Shown piece by piece: positions 45,301 through 54,851 of a DNA stretch of 64,000 nt. The notes beneath the pieces are model-generated. The model was not told the origin of the DNA. It made no database searches and saw nothing but the letters and a program-made list of their open reading frames with translations. The first letter of the stretch is position 1, and each line of letters begins with the position of its first letter. The stretch is from contig JADNRY010000261.1 in the NCBI GenBank assembly GCA_015501585.1, forward strand, positions 1 through 64,000, written 5' to 3'. A program made the translations under genes and the position numbers. This DNA comes from Rhodocollybia butyracea. Lineage: Eukaryota > Basidiomycota > Agaricomycetes > Agaricales > Omphalotaceae.

Positions 45301-47727
45301 ATCCTGAACCAGATCGCACACCTTTCCCTTGAAAAAGCAGATTTCGAGGATACTGAAGTAGAGGAGATGCACCTGATGTCAGGCCATTCTGCCCAAACGG
45401 CGCGTAATACTTATGGAGTCAGTCACTCATCGGCCACCCCAACTATCCCTCAAGATATTGTAGCGTCTCAGCAACGTAAAGCACGGGTTTGGCAGGGGGT
45501 CATTGGTATGCTTCATCCTCGACTTCGCGTCAAAGCTTCAAGCATCTCCGTACGTTTTTTTTTTCTTTATTCATCTGATATTATTTTAAATCCCCACTAG
45601 CCCAATAGCTCTGGTTATACATTTTCTCCAGAGGTAATGGAACAAATTCTCGCGCCGATTGTAAAGTCCGCTGTTGAGGAATCGACTCGAACCATCATGG
45701 GTGGGTTACACAAGGAAATCCGTGAACTTAAATCCTTTATCACCGGGGCTTATACCTCGGGGATTCACCAAGTTCTTGAAATCATCACCGGCAGTGGTCC
45801 TGCGCCATTCTATGATTCTCCTCCTGTGCCTGTCTCCCAGGACTGAGAGATTTCATTCACCGAAACTGTTTCCCTCATCTTGAATCATTTTCTTTTCATT
45901 CTCCCCAACAAGCCGAGGCAATTGCAAGTGTCCAGACCAAGGACCACATCTTCGTTGTCCTTCCTACTGGCGGCGGAAAAAGCCATGCGTTTCTTGCTGC
46001 GCCCTTGGTCCAGCGTGGTGTTTATATTGTGATCTTTCCCCTCGTTTCTATTGTGAATGAGATGAAGCTGCGCGCTGACAAGCTTCCGATCCAAGCAGTG
46101 ATCTGGGGAGAGGACGAGTTTGACTTTTCACGGCCCGGGCTTATCCTTGTAGCGGTTCACAAGGCGGCAACCGACAAGTTTCGAGCTTGGATGAAACTTG
46201 AGGAAGTGTACAAGCATATCCGTCGAATATTCATCGACGAATGTCATCATATCATCACGGACCCAGACTTTCGTCTTTGCTATGACATCCTGGTCTTTCT
46301 CACCGAGCTTGGGATTCCGTATACTTGGTTATCTGCCACTCTTCGTCCCTCCGATATGCCTCTTATCGTTGATACTCTTCAGATTCCGGGGGATGCTGTC
46401 ATTCGTGAGATCCGGGCTTATACTGGCCGTCTCAACCACATTTACACCCACCAGAAAGTCGCTCCAAAAGATTTGGAAGAAGCAATTTTAGCCTGGGTTC
46501 GTCCGCGGGCAAAGCTGGAAGGGAAAGCACGAGCGTTGGTATATGTTTCAAGCCGAAAAGAATGTGAGGGAATTGCCCAACTCCTAGATGTGGATTTTTT
46601 CCATTCCCAGCTTGATCCAGAACGCAAACGTACTTTGGCTCAGCAGTGGCGAGATGGTTCCGAATACCGGCACCGCTTTCTGGTCTGTACTTCTGCATAC
46701 GGTGAGGGAATTGATTGTCCAGAGGTAGTCTGGGTCCTGTCTATTAATCCTTTTGGGATTATCTCTCTTGTACAGTGGGAGGGACGTGCGGGACGGAATG
46801 GACAGCCAGCTGAATGCCATACGATCTTCACTCGCCTCCCAAGGATCAACGTGGGCCATGTCGACTCCAAAGGAGCTGCTGCACTTGTCAGGAGACTCAC
46901 AGGCGGGGATTGTATTCGCTTGTCGCAGGCCTCTCTTGACCGTGAGACGCATTCCTGCTCAGCTCTTACAGGTGCACAGTTGTGCCAAAACTGCAATGAG
47001 GTATATCTTTAATAGTATCCGGACTATTAATACTCTAATTTATTACTAGGCTCCGATGGACAATCTTGCCGGCGTTCCCAATATCAATCTCCAGAACCGG
47101 CTACTCAAATGGACACAATCCAAGCCGATTATTGACCCGACAATTCCTGTTTCGAGTGTTGCCAGCAGTGTCGTTCCTCTACGCGAAAGGTTTGAAGCAA
47201 GGGATAAAGCGCTCGAGAAATTCGAGCGAATACTGGACCAGATCGCTGCCCGGGGTTGTATTTTTTGTTTTGTTGACGGGACTACACATCAACCCGACAC
47301 ATTTCACGAGCCTCACAACAAGTTTGAGCTCCTCCGTAGCAAGTTTTCAAGCTCGACAACCGCTCCGGGCTTCAACGTCAAGGCGAACATACATGTTCCT
47401 TATTGCTTCCATTGTTGGATTCCGTTTCGCCAAGTTGGCAGTAATCATCCAAATCCCGAACCTGGCCGGGCTTGGGACACACAAGACTGTCCATATAATG
47501 GGACCCAACACACGATCATTCCCAGCCTCATAGCATACATTTGGGGCAAAAAGGAGGTGTTTGACAAGGTAGACATAAAGTTGGGTTTGGGCTGTAAGGA
47601 TGTTGATGGCTACTACAACTCGGACACCCTGTGGAAATGGCTGACATCCCCGGTTGGAGCCACTGAGTTGCAACCACCGTATGTTTTTGTAAACGCGTTC
47701 TTTGATACTTGTATATCTCTTGACTAA
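42347..47727 (+). CDS. OrsD-like zinc fingers + tyrosine-recombinase-like segment + RecQ-type helicase, single gene model
   Basis: From 42427 six exons (to 43772; 43848-44300; 44349-45549; 45601-45793; 45841-47000; 47050-47727) join at five GT-AG introns of 47-75 nt, all in phase, for about 1,676 residues. The true start lies in an unplaced upstream exon. Order: acidic N-terminus; OrsD-like fingers CLQCRLPIRWTTIHKHRRCE and CLFPGCGKIYSSKGSFDYHW (about 207-311); a segment with GLLDYRQL and MSGHSAQTARNTYG (about 906-955) like the C-terminus of tyrosine recombinases; helicase (about 1080-1430) with LPTGGGKS, IDECHHI, WLSATLRP, CTSAYGEGIDCPEV and QWEGRAGRNG; and a Cys-rich tail (CIFCFVDG, CFHCWIPF). 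RecQ enzymes unwind DNA 3'-5'. The joining intron 45794-45840 is the weakest link; two separate genes are the alternative. Confidence 0.8.
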
Positions 47728-48889
47728 TATTAACTGCTGGGCTAAGGCGCATGCGTATGCTCGTTCTGAACTTGGAACAACGCCTTGATTAGATCCTAAA
47801 AAAGTAGCTCACTAGGACAAATGTTCGCCCTTACCCTCTTCAGTTTGTAGAAGCGTACAAGACTGAAGCGTCATACCACTAGACTCCCTCAAAGTGTTTA
47901 ATGATCCGTACTACTCAATAAATGTCGCTTAGCACTAGTACCTTCACTTATATCAATACCACCCCAAACATTGATTGACCTAGGCTGATTGCAAATGGCG
48001 ACAGAGCTGCGACCATGGAACATCAAAGGGAGACGTGAAGCACAAGGGTATTGGAGTGAGAATTGTCTTCTAAAGCTTAAGTGAATTTCCAGTTTAACAA
48101 AGTGAAGATGTTTCCAAGGTAGATATAATAAACATCATTTAGCATGCAGTAGAAGAGATTCTTGAGTAAGAGGCACGTGATTTTATATGACTCAAAAGCA
48201 TGCCATGCCACGGTTTTGGCTCACGTGATAACCACTCCTGCCTAATGTGCGTCTACTTGTTTGCAAGGTGTACTTTAGCCCCAGGATAGCAGGGGTTTGT
48301 GTTTGAATTTGCCTCAAACAGGCTGGAGACTGAATAAATTGATCAGGGTATCCGGGCGTAGCAGAGGGCTGGCTTGGAACAACATCCGAACCAAGTGCAG
48401 GCTCACCCAGCTCAAGGAAGAAAAGGAGTTTGGGAGCAAGGTGTTGGACATAGCCTTTGAATTGTGGGACCCCTCTTCAGTAAATACTGGTCAGACTCTG
48501 GATACATTCAACTGAAGTGTGATACCACTAGACTACAAGGGCATTTCAAATGGCCTTTTACGTTGGTAAGTGGGTAAATAACCTGGGCGTGAATCTATAA
48601 CTTGTAATACGTCAGGTCCCAGTTTGTTCCAGTATTATAGCCTCTGAAGTTGTACAAAAGTGTAGACATTTACTATGACTAGTGTTACACCAGAGCTGCC
48701 TTTCACGCAGACTCGGAGCAATTTTTCTGGAAGAATTATGGGAGAATTTTGGCAGAATTCTGGGAGATTCATCTATTTGGGGTCGCTGAGAACTTGAACT
48801 CATTTTTCCTACCCTGCACTCGTGGTCAGCTGCTGTGCAAGATTTTGAGGCAGCTAGTGGGGACAAGAGAGGATGTGATCAACCCTGTG
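47728..48889. other. Gene-poor stretch
   Basis: Contains a related copy of the 49-bp repeat (GCCATGCCACGGTTTTGGCT near 48205, then CACGTGAT) and an ATTCTGGGAGATTC word near 48756 shared with 56930-56960. No gene supported. Confidence 0.35.
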
Positions 48890-48960
48890 AGGTATGAACC
48901 TGCATGTGTTCGCTGAATCGGTTTTGTACACAGGTCTACTAACAGTTGAGCTATCAGGGT
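48890..48960 (-). pseudogene. Degenerate tRNA-like unit, CCCTGATAGC family
   Basis: Minus strand: CACCCTGATAGCTCAACTGT keeps the 5' acceptor and box A; the box B region (GGTTCATACC) and 3' acceptor (AGGGTTG) survive in altered form. Confidence 0.4.
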
Positions 48961-49034
48961 GTGGATTACAACTGTGTGTTGTCTCTTGGTATACGCAAAG
49001 GGAAAATGCTGCTAAGCGTGGTAGAGGTCGGACT

Positions 49035-49118
49035 TGAAAAGAAGTCAGGTTCGAACCTGTCTGCTTCGGGGTTTGAACTTGGAAATATGTCAAGAAACAG
49101 TTGAGCTATCTGGACACC
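49035..49118 (-). pseudogene. Degenerate tRNA-like unit, TAGCTCAACTG type
   Basis: Minus strand: GTCCAGATAGCTCAACTGTT (box A TAGCTCAACTG) and box B GGTTCGAACCT about 60 bp later, but the acceptor pairs poorly. Confidence 0.4.
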
Positions 49119-49345
49119 GCTCAAGTTTTGAACCTGCATGTACTGTAGGTGACAACTCAAGCCGCTGAGCGTGTTGGGGATACAGAAATCTAAACACCCA
49201 GTGGTGTAAAAGTGTTGAACATGTGCCTAGAATCCACCTGGGTAGCCAGACGGACCGGTATTTATATCTTGGTACAATGTTGGCAAGCTTCACTTGTAGC
49301 TGGGGATAAGCTCCATCTCAAACATGATTTAACCTTTCCTAGTAC

Positions 49346-49445
49346 ACACTCAAATAGTCAAGTGGTCAAGACACCTTGAATATATATACCATTCATATAC
49401 CAATATTTCAAGGAGGCGGGTGGTTCAATTCCCCCTTTGGGTATA
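49346..49445 (+). tRNA. tRNA-like unit, ACTCAAA family
   Basis: ACACTCAAA faces TTTGGGTAT. Box A TAGTCAAGTGG, box B GGTTCAATTCC. CCTTGAATAT faces ATATTTCAAGG. A T9 run begins near 49464. An ACCT-TTCC-TAGTA leader precedes it. Confidence 0.6.
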
Positions 49446-49782
49446 GTTGAGAGATCCTCCAGTTTTTTTTTCCCACTGTCCCCAGTACTGCGGGACCACG
49501 CTGCAATACCCCGGTCATCTTTCATTCCTCCTTTGAGTGTAGCGGACTGATCATACAGTTATCTTCCAGCATATAGGAATCAAGCAATGACTAGAAATGC
49601 AGGGAACATCCGTGACGTGTTTTAGCTGAGGGATCATATTGAAAGTCTGAGCATGGAATGATGCACCTCAATCAAAGACAGCTCAGTGTGGGCACTGAAT
49701 ATAAGAGTCTTGGTGATTTGTAGTGGAGCAAAAAAAAAAAAAAACAAAAACAAAAACTGCAGAAATACCAGACGCGTCGATT

Positions 49783-49858
49783 ACCCTGTGAGGATCGAAC
49801 CTGCGTGTCCACTGAATCGGGTTTGGACAGATATCAACTAACAGTTGCGCTATCAGGG
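49783..49858 (-). tRNA. tRNA-like unit, CCCTGATAGC family
   Basis: Minus strand: ACCCTG pairs with CAGGGT; box A TAGCGCAACTG; anticodon-position stem TGTCC with GGACA; box B GGTTCGATCCT. The T stem is weak. T5 lies about 35 nt downstream on the minus strand. Confidence 0.45.
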
Positions 49859-50063
49859 TTCAATACTGCTACTGGTACAAAGGTACTTGGCAGCTGCAGG
49901 CTGTGACACACTCGAATAGTCGAGTAGCTAAGATCGTGCAGGGTTCAATTCGAGAGAAAAGTCTCTAGGTGGATCTGCCACCCAACGCATGGCACAGTGT
50001 GACAATGTATAGAAGTTACGTGAGAGCCCGACATCACTTTACCAGGTTCACCACTTCCAGAGT

Positions 50064-50169
50064 GCACTCGCATAGTCCAGTGGTCAAGACACCTTGAAAT
50101 CATCCATATATCTGTTTCAAGTACATTTAGATTCCAGGGAGATGGGAGTTCAATTCTTCCTGTGAGTAT
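50064..50169 (+). tRNA. tRNA-like unit, ACTCRCA family
   Basis: ACTCGCA pairs with TGTGAGT. Box A TAGTCCAGTGG; T stem GGGAG with CTTCC around TTCAATT. A conserved leader (CAGGTTCACCACTTCCAG) precedes and T5 follows near 50190. The change of acceptor and T stem together relative to the ACTCAAA family is compensatory. Confidence 0.6.
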
Positions 50170-50233
50170 TCACCATGAGACTGCGCAATTTTTGTGACCC
50201 CCCTCTGTTAACCTGGTGAACAGATCCTAATAT

Positions 50234-50307
50234 GCACTCAAATAGTCAGGTGGCCAAGACGCTTTGAAATTACAAGTGGGCGGGGGTTCGATTTCTCCTT
50301 TGGGTGT
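50234..50307 (+). tRNA. tRNA-like unit, ACTCAAA family, short arm
   Basis: ACTCAAA faces TTTGGGT; box A TAGTCAGGTGG; box B GGTTCGATTTC. Most of the long arm is deleted (CTTTGAAATTACAAGTGGG). T6 follows near 50325. Confidence 0.5.
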
Positions 50308-50442
50308 AGTGGAGAGATCATGCAGTTTTTTCGCCTTTACTGATGATAGTACTAATGTTGAGGGAGGGTTCTCTGGATTGTGTTGTCTCCCTCAAACAAA
50401 TATGAGAAAAAAATACTAGGTCGAAATACAGGAGGCATGGAT

Positions 50443-50508
50443 TACCCTACAAGGTTCGAACCTGTGAAGTTTGGCCATAGGTCAACTAACAATTGAGCTA
50501 TCAGGGTA
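50443..50508 (-). tRNA. tRNA-like unit, CCCTGATAGC family
   Basis: Minus strand: TACCCT pairs with AGGGTA; box A TAGCTCAATTG; box B GGTTCGAACCT with T stem ACAGG/CTTGT. T7 lies about 30 nt downstream on the minus strand. Confidence 0.5.
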
Positions 50509-50691
50509 TGAATTAAAAGTCCCTTGCCTCTGATGTCACTAAGCATAACATCTTTATATTATTCTGGCCGATTTTACGCGCAGTAGAGCAAAGGACTTGT
50601 GAAAGAAAAGGCGACGCCGGCAGGATGTGCCCGGATGCAACAGACTCTGTGCATGAAACAACACGTTCAACCAGATGGACGAATCCTAGTA

Positions 50692-50782
50692 CACACTCAA
50701 ATAGTCAAGTGGTCAAGACACCTTGAAATCATAACATCTTGAAGGATTAAGGAGGCGGGGGTTCAATTCCACCTTTGGGTGT
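50692..50782 (+). tRNA. tRNA-like unit, ACTCAAA family
   Basis: CACACTCAAA faces TTTGGGTGT; box A TAGTCAAGTGG; box B GGTTCAATTCC. The arm beginning CCTTGAAATCAT is shortened. T5 near 50818. Confidence 0.55.
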
Positions 50783-51140
50783 AACAAGAAAGCAATATGT
50801 GTGAAGCTGATAGTAGTTTTTATTTGAAACCATTAGTGTTGGCGAGCAACCGATTCTACGAGGTCTAGTACAAACTCAAATAGTCACACCTTGCAATTAT
50901 AAACTTGACGCAGGATGGAGGCGAGGGTTTGATTTTACCTTTGGGTGTGCCCGAAAATAGAGTGAACTTTTTTCCCCTCTCTAGAAGACTCTTATCCACA
51001 CAAGGTGGTGGTTCAGTTTGTCCTTTGATGTATAACCCAGTCTCTACAAGGTGGTTGGGATGCCAGCAGGTAACTCGAAGAGTTGGCCAAGTCGTGATGC
51101 GCAGTGACACAGTGGCCAACTTTCAACACATCCAGTGCTT
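50783..51140. other. Spacer with a damaged tRNA-like copy
   Basis: At 50872-50948 AACTCAAATAGTC and GGTTTGATTTTACCTTTGGG remain, but box A is cut by a deletion. Another T-run lies near 50968. Nothing else seen. Confidence 0.4.
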
Positions 51141-51236
51141 ATTCACATGGTCTAGTGGTCAAGACACCTTGAAATCATATAACTTGGGCTCACTGTGAGA
51201 TTTCATGGAGACGGGAGTTCAATCCTTCCTGTGAAT
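51141..51236 (+). tRNA. tRNA-like unit, ACTCRCA family
   Basis: ATTCACA pairs perfectly with TGTGAAT, a third acceptor variant. Box A TGGTCTAGTGG, box B AGTTCAATCCT. CCTTGAAATC faces GATTTCATGG. T7 follows directly near 51238. Confidence 0.6.
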
Positions 51237-51335
51237 GATTTTTTTCTCTGTCCTAGAGTAATGTAACATGGGGGTGTTGTCTACATATGTGGTATGAACG
51301 CAAACACTATTTAACCTGGTAAACTACTTTTAGTA

Positions 51336-51437
51336 TGCACTTGAATAGTCAAGTGGCTAAGACACCTTGGAATCATACATCAAGCTCCAGTGCTAGAGGA
51401 TTCCGGGGAGGCGGGGGTTCGATTCCTCCTTTGAGTA
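51336..51437 (+). tRNA. tRNA-like unit, ACTTGAA variant
   Basis: GCACTTGAA faces TTTGAGTAT. Box A TAGTCAAGTGG, box B GGTTCGATTCC. In the long arm CTTGGAATC faces GATTCCGGG, a covariation with CTTGAAATC/GATTTCAAG of other copies. T7 near 51457. Confidence 0.6.
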
Positions 51438-51537
51438 TCCACGAAGTGTAAACGATGTTTTTTTCGACCCTATAGGGAATCTCAAGTGGTGCTGTTTTAG
51501 GACAATCTGAAGAGTTCTGGTCTGACCACATACAGTA

Positions 51538-52260
51538 CTCACTCGAGTAGTCAAGTGGCCAAGACGCCTTGAAGTTATACTAATATTTCAAGGAGGCGGG
51601 GGACCTTTGAGTGTAATAAGAAAAAAATAAGGTACTCCCTACATGAAACGTATGTACTTCCAGGTCTAGTACAAGCTCAATTAGTCAAGTGGCCAAGACA
51701 CCTTGGAATTATACATCAAGCTCCAGTGCTAGAGGATTATGGGGAGGCCGGGGTGTGCCTGAATCGCCGCGATAATTGGCATGTGTGAGAGTCCACTCTG
51801 GGCGAGACCAGTTTCTGAGGCTCGTCCAGGGATTGCCTGCAGTAAGCCAGGTCATTCTTAGCTTGGAATGATATCTTGATTAAACCCAGCTCTAAATTGT
51901 TGACCTCATACTAGTAGACACTGTTGGCAGGCACGAGCTGATCAGGGAATGACAATCAACTCGTTCAGGCTATGGACTCTCCAGTTTGGTGCCCAACACT
52001 TCTAGTGTGTCCAAGAAGCCATACAAGCAAAGTTGAATTTCATGGAGACGGGAGTCTGTGAGTAAATAAGCTTAATTTTTTCTACTCTCCAACTGGAACA
52101 CGTATAGATTTGCACAAGCCAGCCATCATACTTTGAAAATGGATTTGAACCATAAGCTTAAACCAGTCCATGACTTCACACTTGGATAGTCAAGTGAACA
52201 AGACACCTCAATTGATTTCGAGGACGTGTTGCTGCAAGGGTTACCTGTAGTGGTGTATTG
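51538..52260. repeat. Three damaged tRNA-like copies
   Basis: 51538-51614 has both acceptor halves but lacks box B. 51663-51755 keeps box A (TAGTCAAGTGG) and the arm but loses the 3' end. 52165-52215 keeps only ACACTTGGATAGTCAAGTG and a short arm. The rest is featureless. Confidence 0.5.
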
Positions 52261-52341
52261 AACGGGCTAATCTTTTTCCTGCACTTCTTGATGTATCACA
52301 GATTTTCGCGCGACAGCATTAGCCCCTTCACCACTCCTAGC

Positions 52342-52430
52342 ACAGACTCGAATAGTCAAGTGGGCAAGACGCCTTGCACCCAAGATTTCATCTTTCAAGG
52401 AGGCGGAGGTTCGATTCCTCCTTTAAGTGT
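52342..52430 (+). tRNA. tRNA-like unit, ACTCGAA variant
   Basis: GACTCGAA faces TTTAAGTGT with one mismatch. Box A TAGTCAAGTGG, box B GGTTCGATTCC, GCCTTG facing CAAGGAGGC. No strong T-run is near, so terminator use is doubtful. Confidence 0.5.
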
Positions 52431-52529
52431 AACGGAAATGTAATTGTATACAGTTTTAGTAAGCCAGACAGCCACAGCTATGTGAAAGCACATTGGTTTA
52501 TTGGCCTAAATCTCAACACATCTAGTGCT

Positions 52530-52626
52530 TACCCACATAGTCTAGTGGTCAAGACACCTTGAAATCATATGAATTGGATTGCTATCGGATTTCAGGGAGA
52601 CGGGAGTTCGATTCTTCCTGTGGATA
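52530..52626 (+). tRNA. tRNA-like unit, ACTCRCA family
   Basis: ACCCACA faces TGTGGAT (6 of 7 pairs). Box A TAGTCTAGTGG, box B AGTTCGATTCT. CTTGAAATC faces GATTTCAGG. T7 near 52631. Confidence 0.6.
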
Positions 52627-53668
52627 AATGATTTTTTTCCACTGTGTGCCAGTTAGGCGACCAACACTGAATGACTACACCCTCAATAGTCAGAGGTGTG
52701 AGCGCAAAAAAAGTGCTGTGTCTCAGGCATGTTAGAAACATCATTTAACCTGGCATTAGTACACAATAAAATGGTTGATTGGATAAGACGCCTCGAAGAA
52801 TCGCTTATAATGAGGAAAACAGTTTTTTTCTTTCCGTTACGGATGAGTGGGATTCTTTCCCCAAATGGATGTGCGCAAGATGCTAGTAACTAACCCTAAC
52901 CCCTAAGTTTTAATTCGAAACCCATTTTACCAGGTCTAGTACACGCTCGAAAACTCAATGCCTTGAAATCATATGTTTAACCCCAGATAGTGCTGTGGCC
53001 GTAGCATAAATATTCTGAGTCGTACCACTCCTGTGAAACAGTCAAGTCGTCAAGACGCCTTGAAATTACACATACGAAATAAGATGAGGTAGGGGTTCGA
53101 TTCCTCCTTTGGGTGTACCTGTACTTCACGTAATAACAAAAACAGTTACCGATGAGTGGGATGAGATGTACGCAAGACATTACAGCTTTAAAATTAAAAA
53201 AGAAGGTTTTAGGATCACAATCAAGATAGTCTCATAAAGTATTCCTTGGGCAGGAAATATGGCTCACATGTAATGATGTCATTAGGCTTGGAACTGAAGA
53301 TTGGTTCCAATGTTAAGTCTTAGTGTTGTTAATATTTACGGATTCCAGAAGATGGCTGCAGGAGAGCGGGGATCGCCATCTCTCGATCCATGGGAGTCAA
53401 TAAAAAATTAGAGAATGGGATTCGAGGCCCGCTCACTGGAGCAATAAACCACTGGACTATAAGTGCCTTGCTAGGGTGAATAGTTAGTGCATCTAAAGGT
53501 CAGTAGTTTCGTGCTTAACTCAGAATGATGTCAGATGCGTATAGCAGCCTCTGAAGTTGAGCATAAGTGAGGTAGCACTTTTATGACTCCAAGGATATGG
53601 TGTCAACTACTAGACCATGGTGGCTGCAATTTTAGTAACATAATGGGACTCGTATCAACTAATAAGAA
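52627..53668. repeat. Spacer with two damaged tRNA-like copies
   Basis: 52755-52805 has a degraded 5' half. 53035-53118 keeps the arm, box B GGTTCGATTCC and TTTGGGTGT but lost the 5' acceptor. TGATGTCATTAGGCTTGGAA occurs near 53274. CTAACCCTAACCCC (two telomere-like units) is at about 52892-52905. No gene. Confidence 0.4.
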
Positions 53669-53749
53669 GGCTCAGATAGTCTAGGGGTAAGACAATTCAG
53701 TTGTATTGCCAGCCACGAATAGACGTAGGTTCAATTCCTACTCTGGCCG
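53669..53749 (+). tRNA. tRNA-like unit, GGCCAGA family, compact
   Basis: GGCTCAGATAGTCTAGGGG (box A TAGTCTAGGGG), perfect T arm GTAGG-TTCAATT-CCTAC and CTCTGGCC end. Anticodon-position stem ATTC/GAAT with an 18-nt loop. T7 follows near 53767. The acceptor pairs partially. Confidence 0.5.
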
Positions 53750-53872
53750 TTCCACGTGTGTCCACTTTTTTTCTCTAACCTTCTGCATTTAAACTACTTC
53801 AACTTGCTAGGGTGGTAACGCAGATCGTTAAAGCACAAGTGCACACTTGACCAGGGCTACCACTTTTACAGT

Positions 53873-53967
53873 GCACTCACATAGTCCAGCGAGACGCCTC
53901 GAAATCATTCACATGAAGTTACATCTTTATTTCGAGGAGACGGGAGTTCGATCCTTCCTGTGAGTAT
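53873..53967 (+). tRNA. tRNA-like unit, ACTCRCA family, D-arm deletion
   Basis: ACTCACA pairs perfectly with TGTGAGT. T arm GGGAG-TTCGATC-CTTCC. Arm GCCTCGAAAT faces ATTTCGAGG, compensatory to CCTTGAAAT/ATTTCAAGG. Box A is shortened (TAGTCCAGCG). T6 near 53984. Confidence 0.5.
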
Positions 53968-54851
53968 GTGTGGATAGACGATTTTTTCCATCAGTACTTA
54001 TTCCATATGAGGAGCAGGGATGGCAGCAAGTTGGACAAAGCGATAATAATGCATTCTGGTATGCACTCAAATAGTCGAGTGGCCAAGAAAGCAGGAGTTT
54101 AGGGTTTAGGGTGATTTTTTTGCCTACTCTCTATGTGAAGCTTGTGCAGGTTAGCCATTAATTGGCGAGCTTGTACAAACTCAAATAGTCAAGATCCATC
54201 ATATATCAAGCTTCAGGGCCAGAGGATTCCAGGAAGGCGGGGGGTTTGAATCCTCCTTTGGGTGTGATGGAACAATTCATGTGGACATTTTTAAGTGAGC
54301 CAGCCTTCTTTGAATAGAAACTCGAAGAGTATGCTTCCCACAGGAGCAGGTTAGTCTTCATCGCCGGCTATGCTCGCAGCTATGTGAAAGCACGTGTGTT
54401 TATTGGCCAACTTTTAACGCATCTAGTGCCCTAAGAGACGGGAGTTTTGTGAATTATGGCGTAATGACAGGCACAAAGGATTCTGACTTGAAAAGGGCCC
54501 TGGTTCACACTCCTGGTATGCACTCGCATAGTCTAGTGGTCAAGACACCTTGAAACTGTACTACTCGAGTCCTACAACAGATTCCAAGGTCTTCCTGTGA
54601 GTATTAAAGGATGAGTAATTCATCCAGGAGGAACGTGCAAGCCAGATATAGACAGGAGGTGAGTAACGTCCGTCCAAGACGCCTCGGAAAGGGTTCTCTG
54701 AGTGTCCACACCGAGTCTGTGTTGCATAGCGATTGTGGTGGATGTTAACAGGGCGTTTCAGGGCAGCATTAAACACTGGTAAACTATCAAGACGAGGACA
54801 TGGCAACTAGTTCATCTACTGTAACGAGGCACATCAGTACTGAATTATATT
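53968..54851. repeat. Damaged tRNA-like copies and short telomere-like word
   Basis: 54057-54095 is a 5' fragment immediately followed by GTTTAGGGTTTAGGG. 54175-54267 lacks the D arm. 54518-54605 (ACTCGCATAGTCTAGTGG) lacks box B. No protein gene. Confidence 0.45.

Noticed and set aside
54099..54113. TTTAGGGTTTAGGG as a telomere
   Set aside because: Only two units, embedded in a broken tRNA-like copy, and only two more telomere-like units near 52.9 kb. Insufficient for a telomere or a clear interstitial array.
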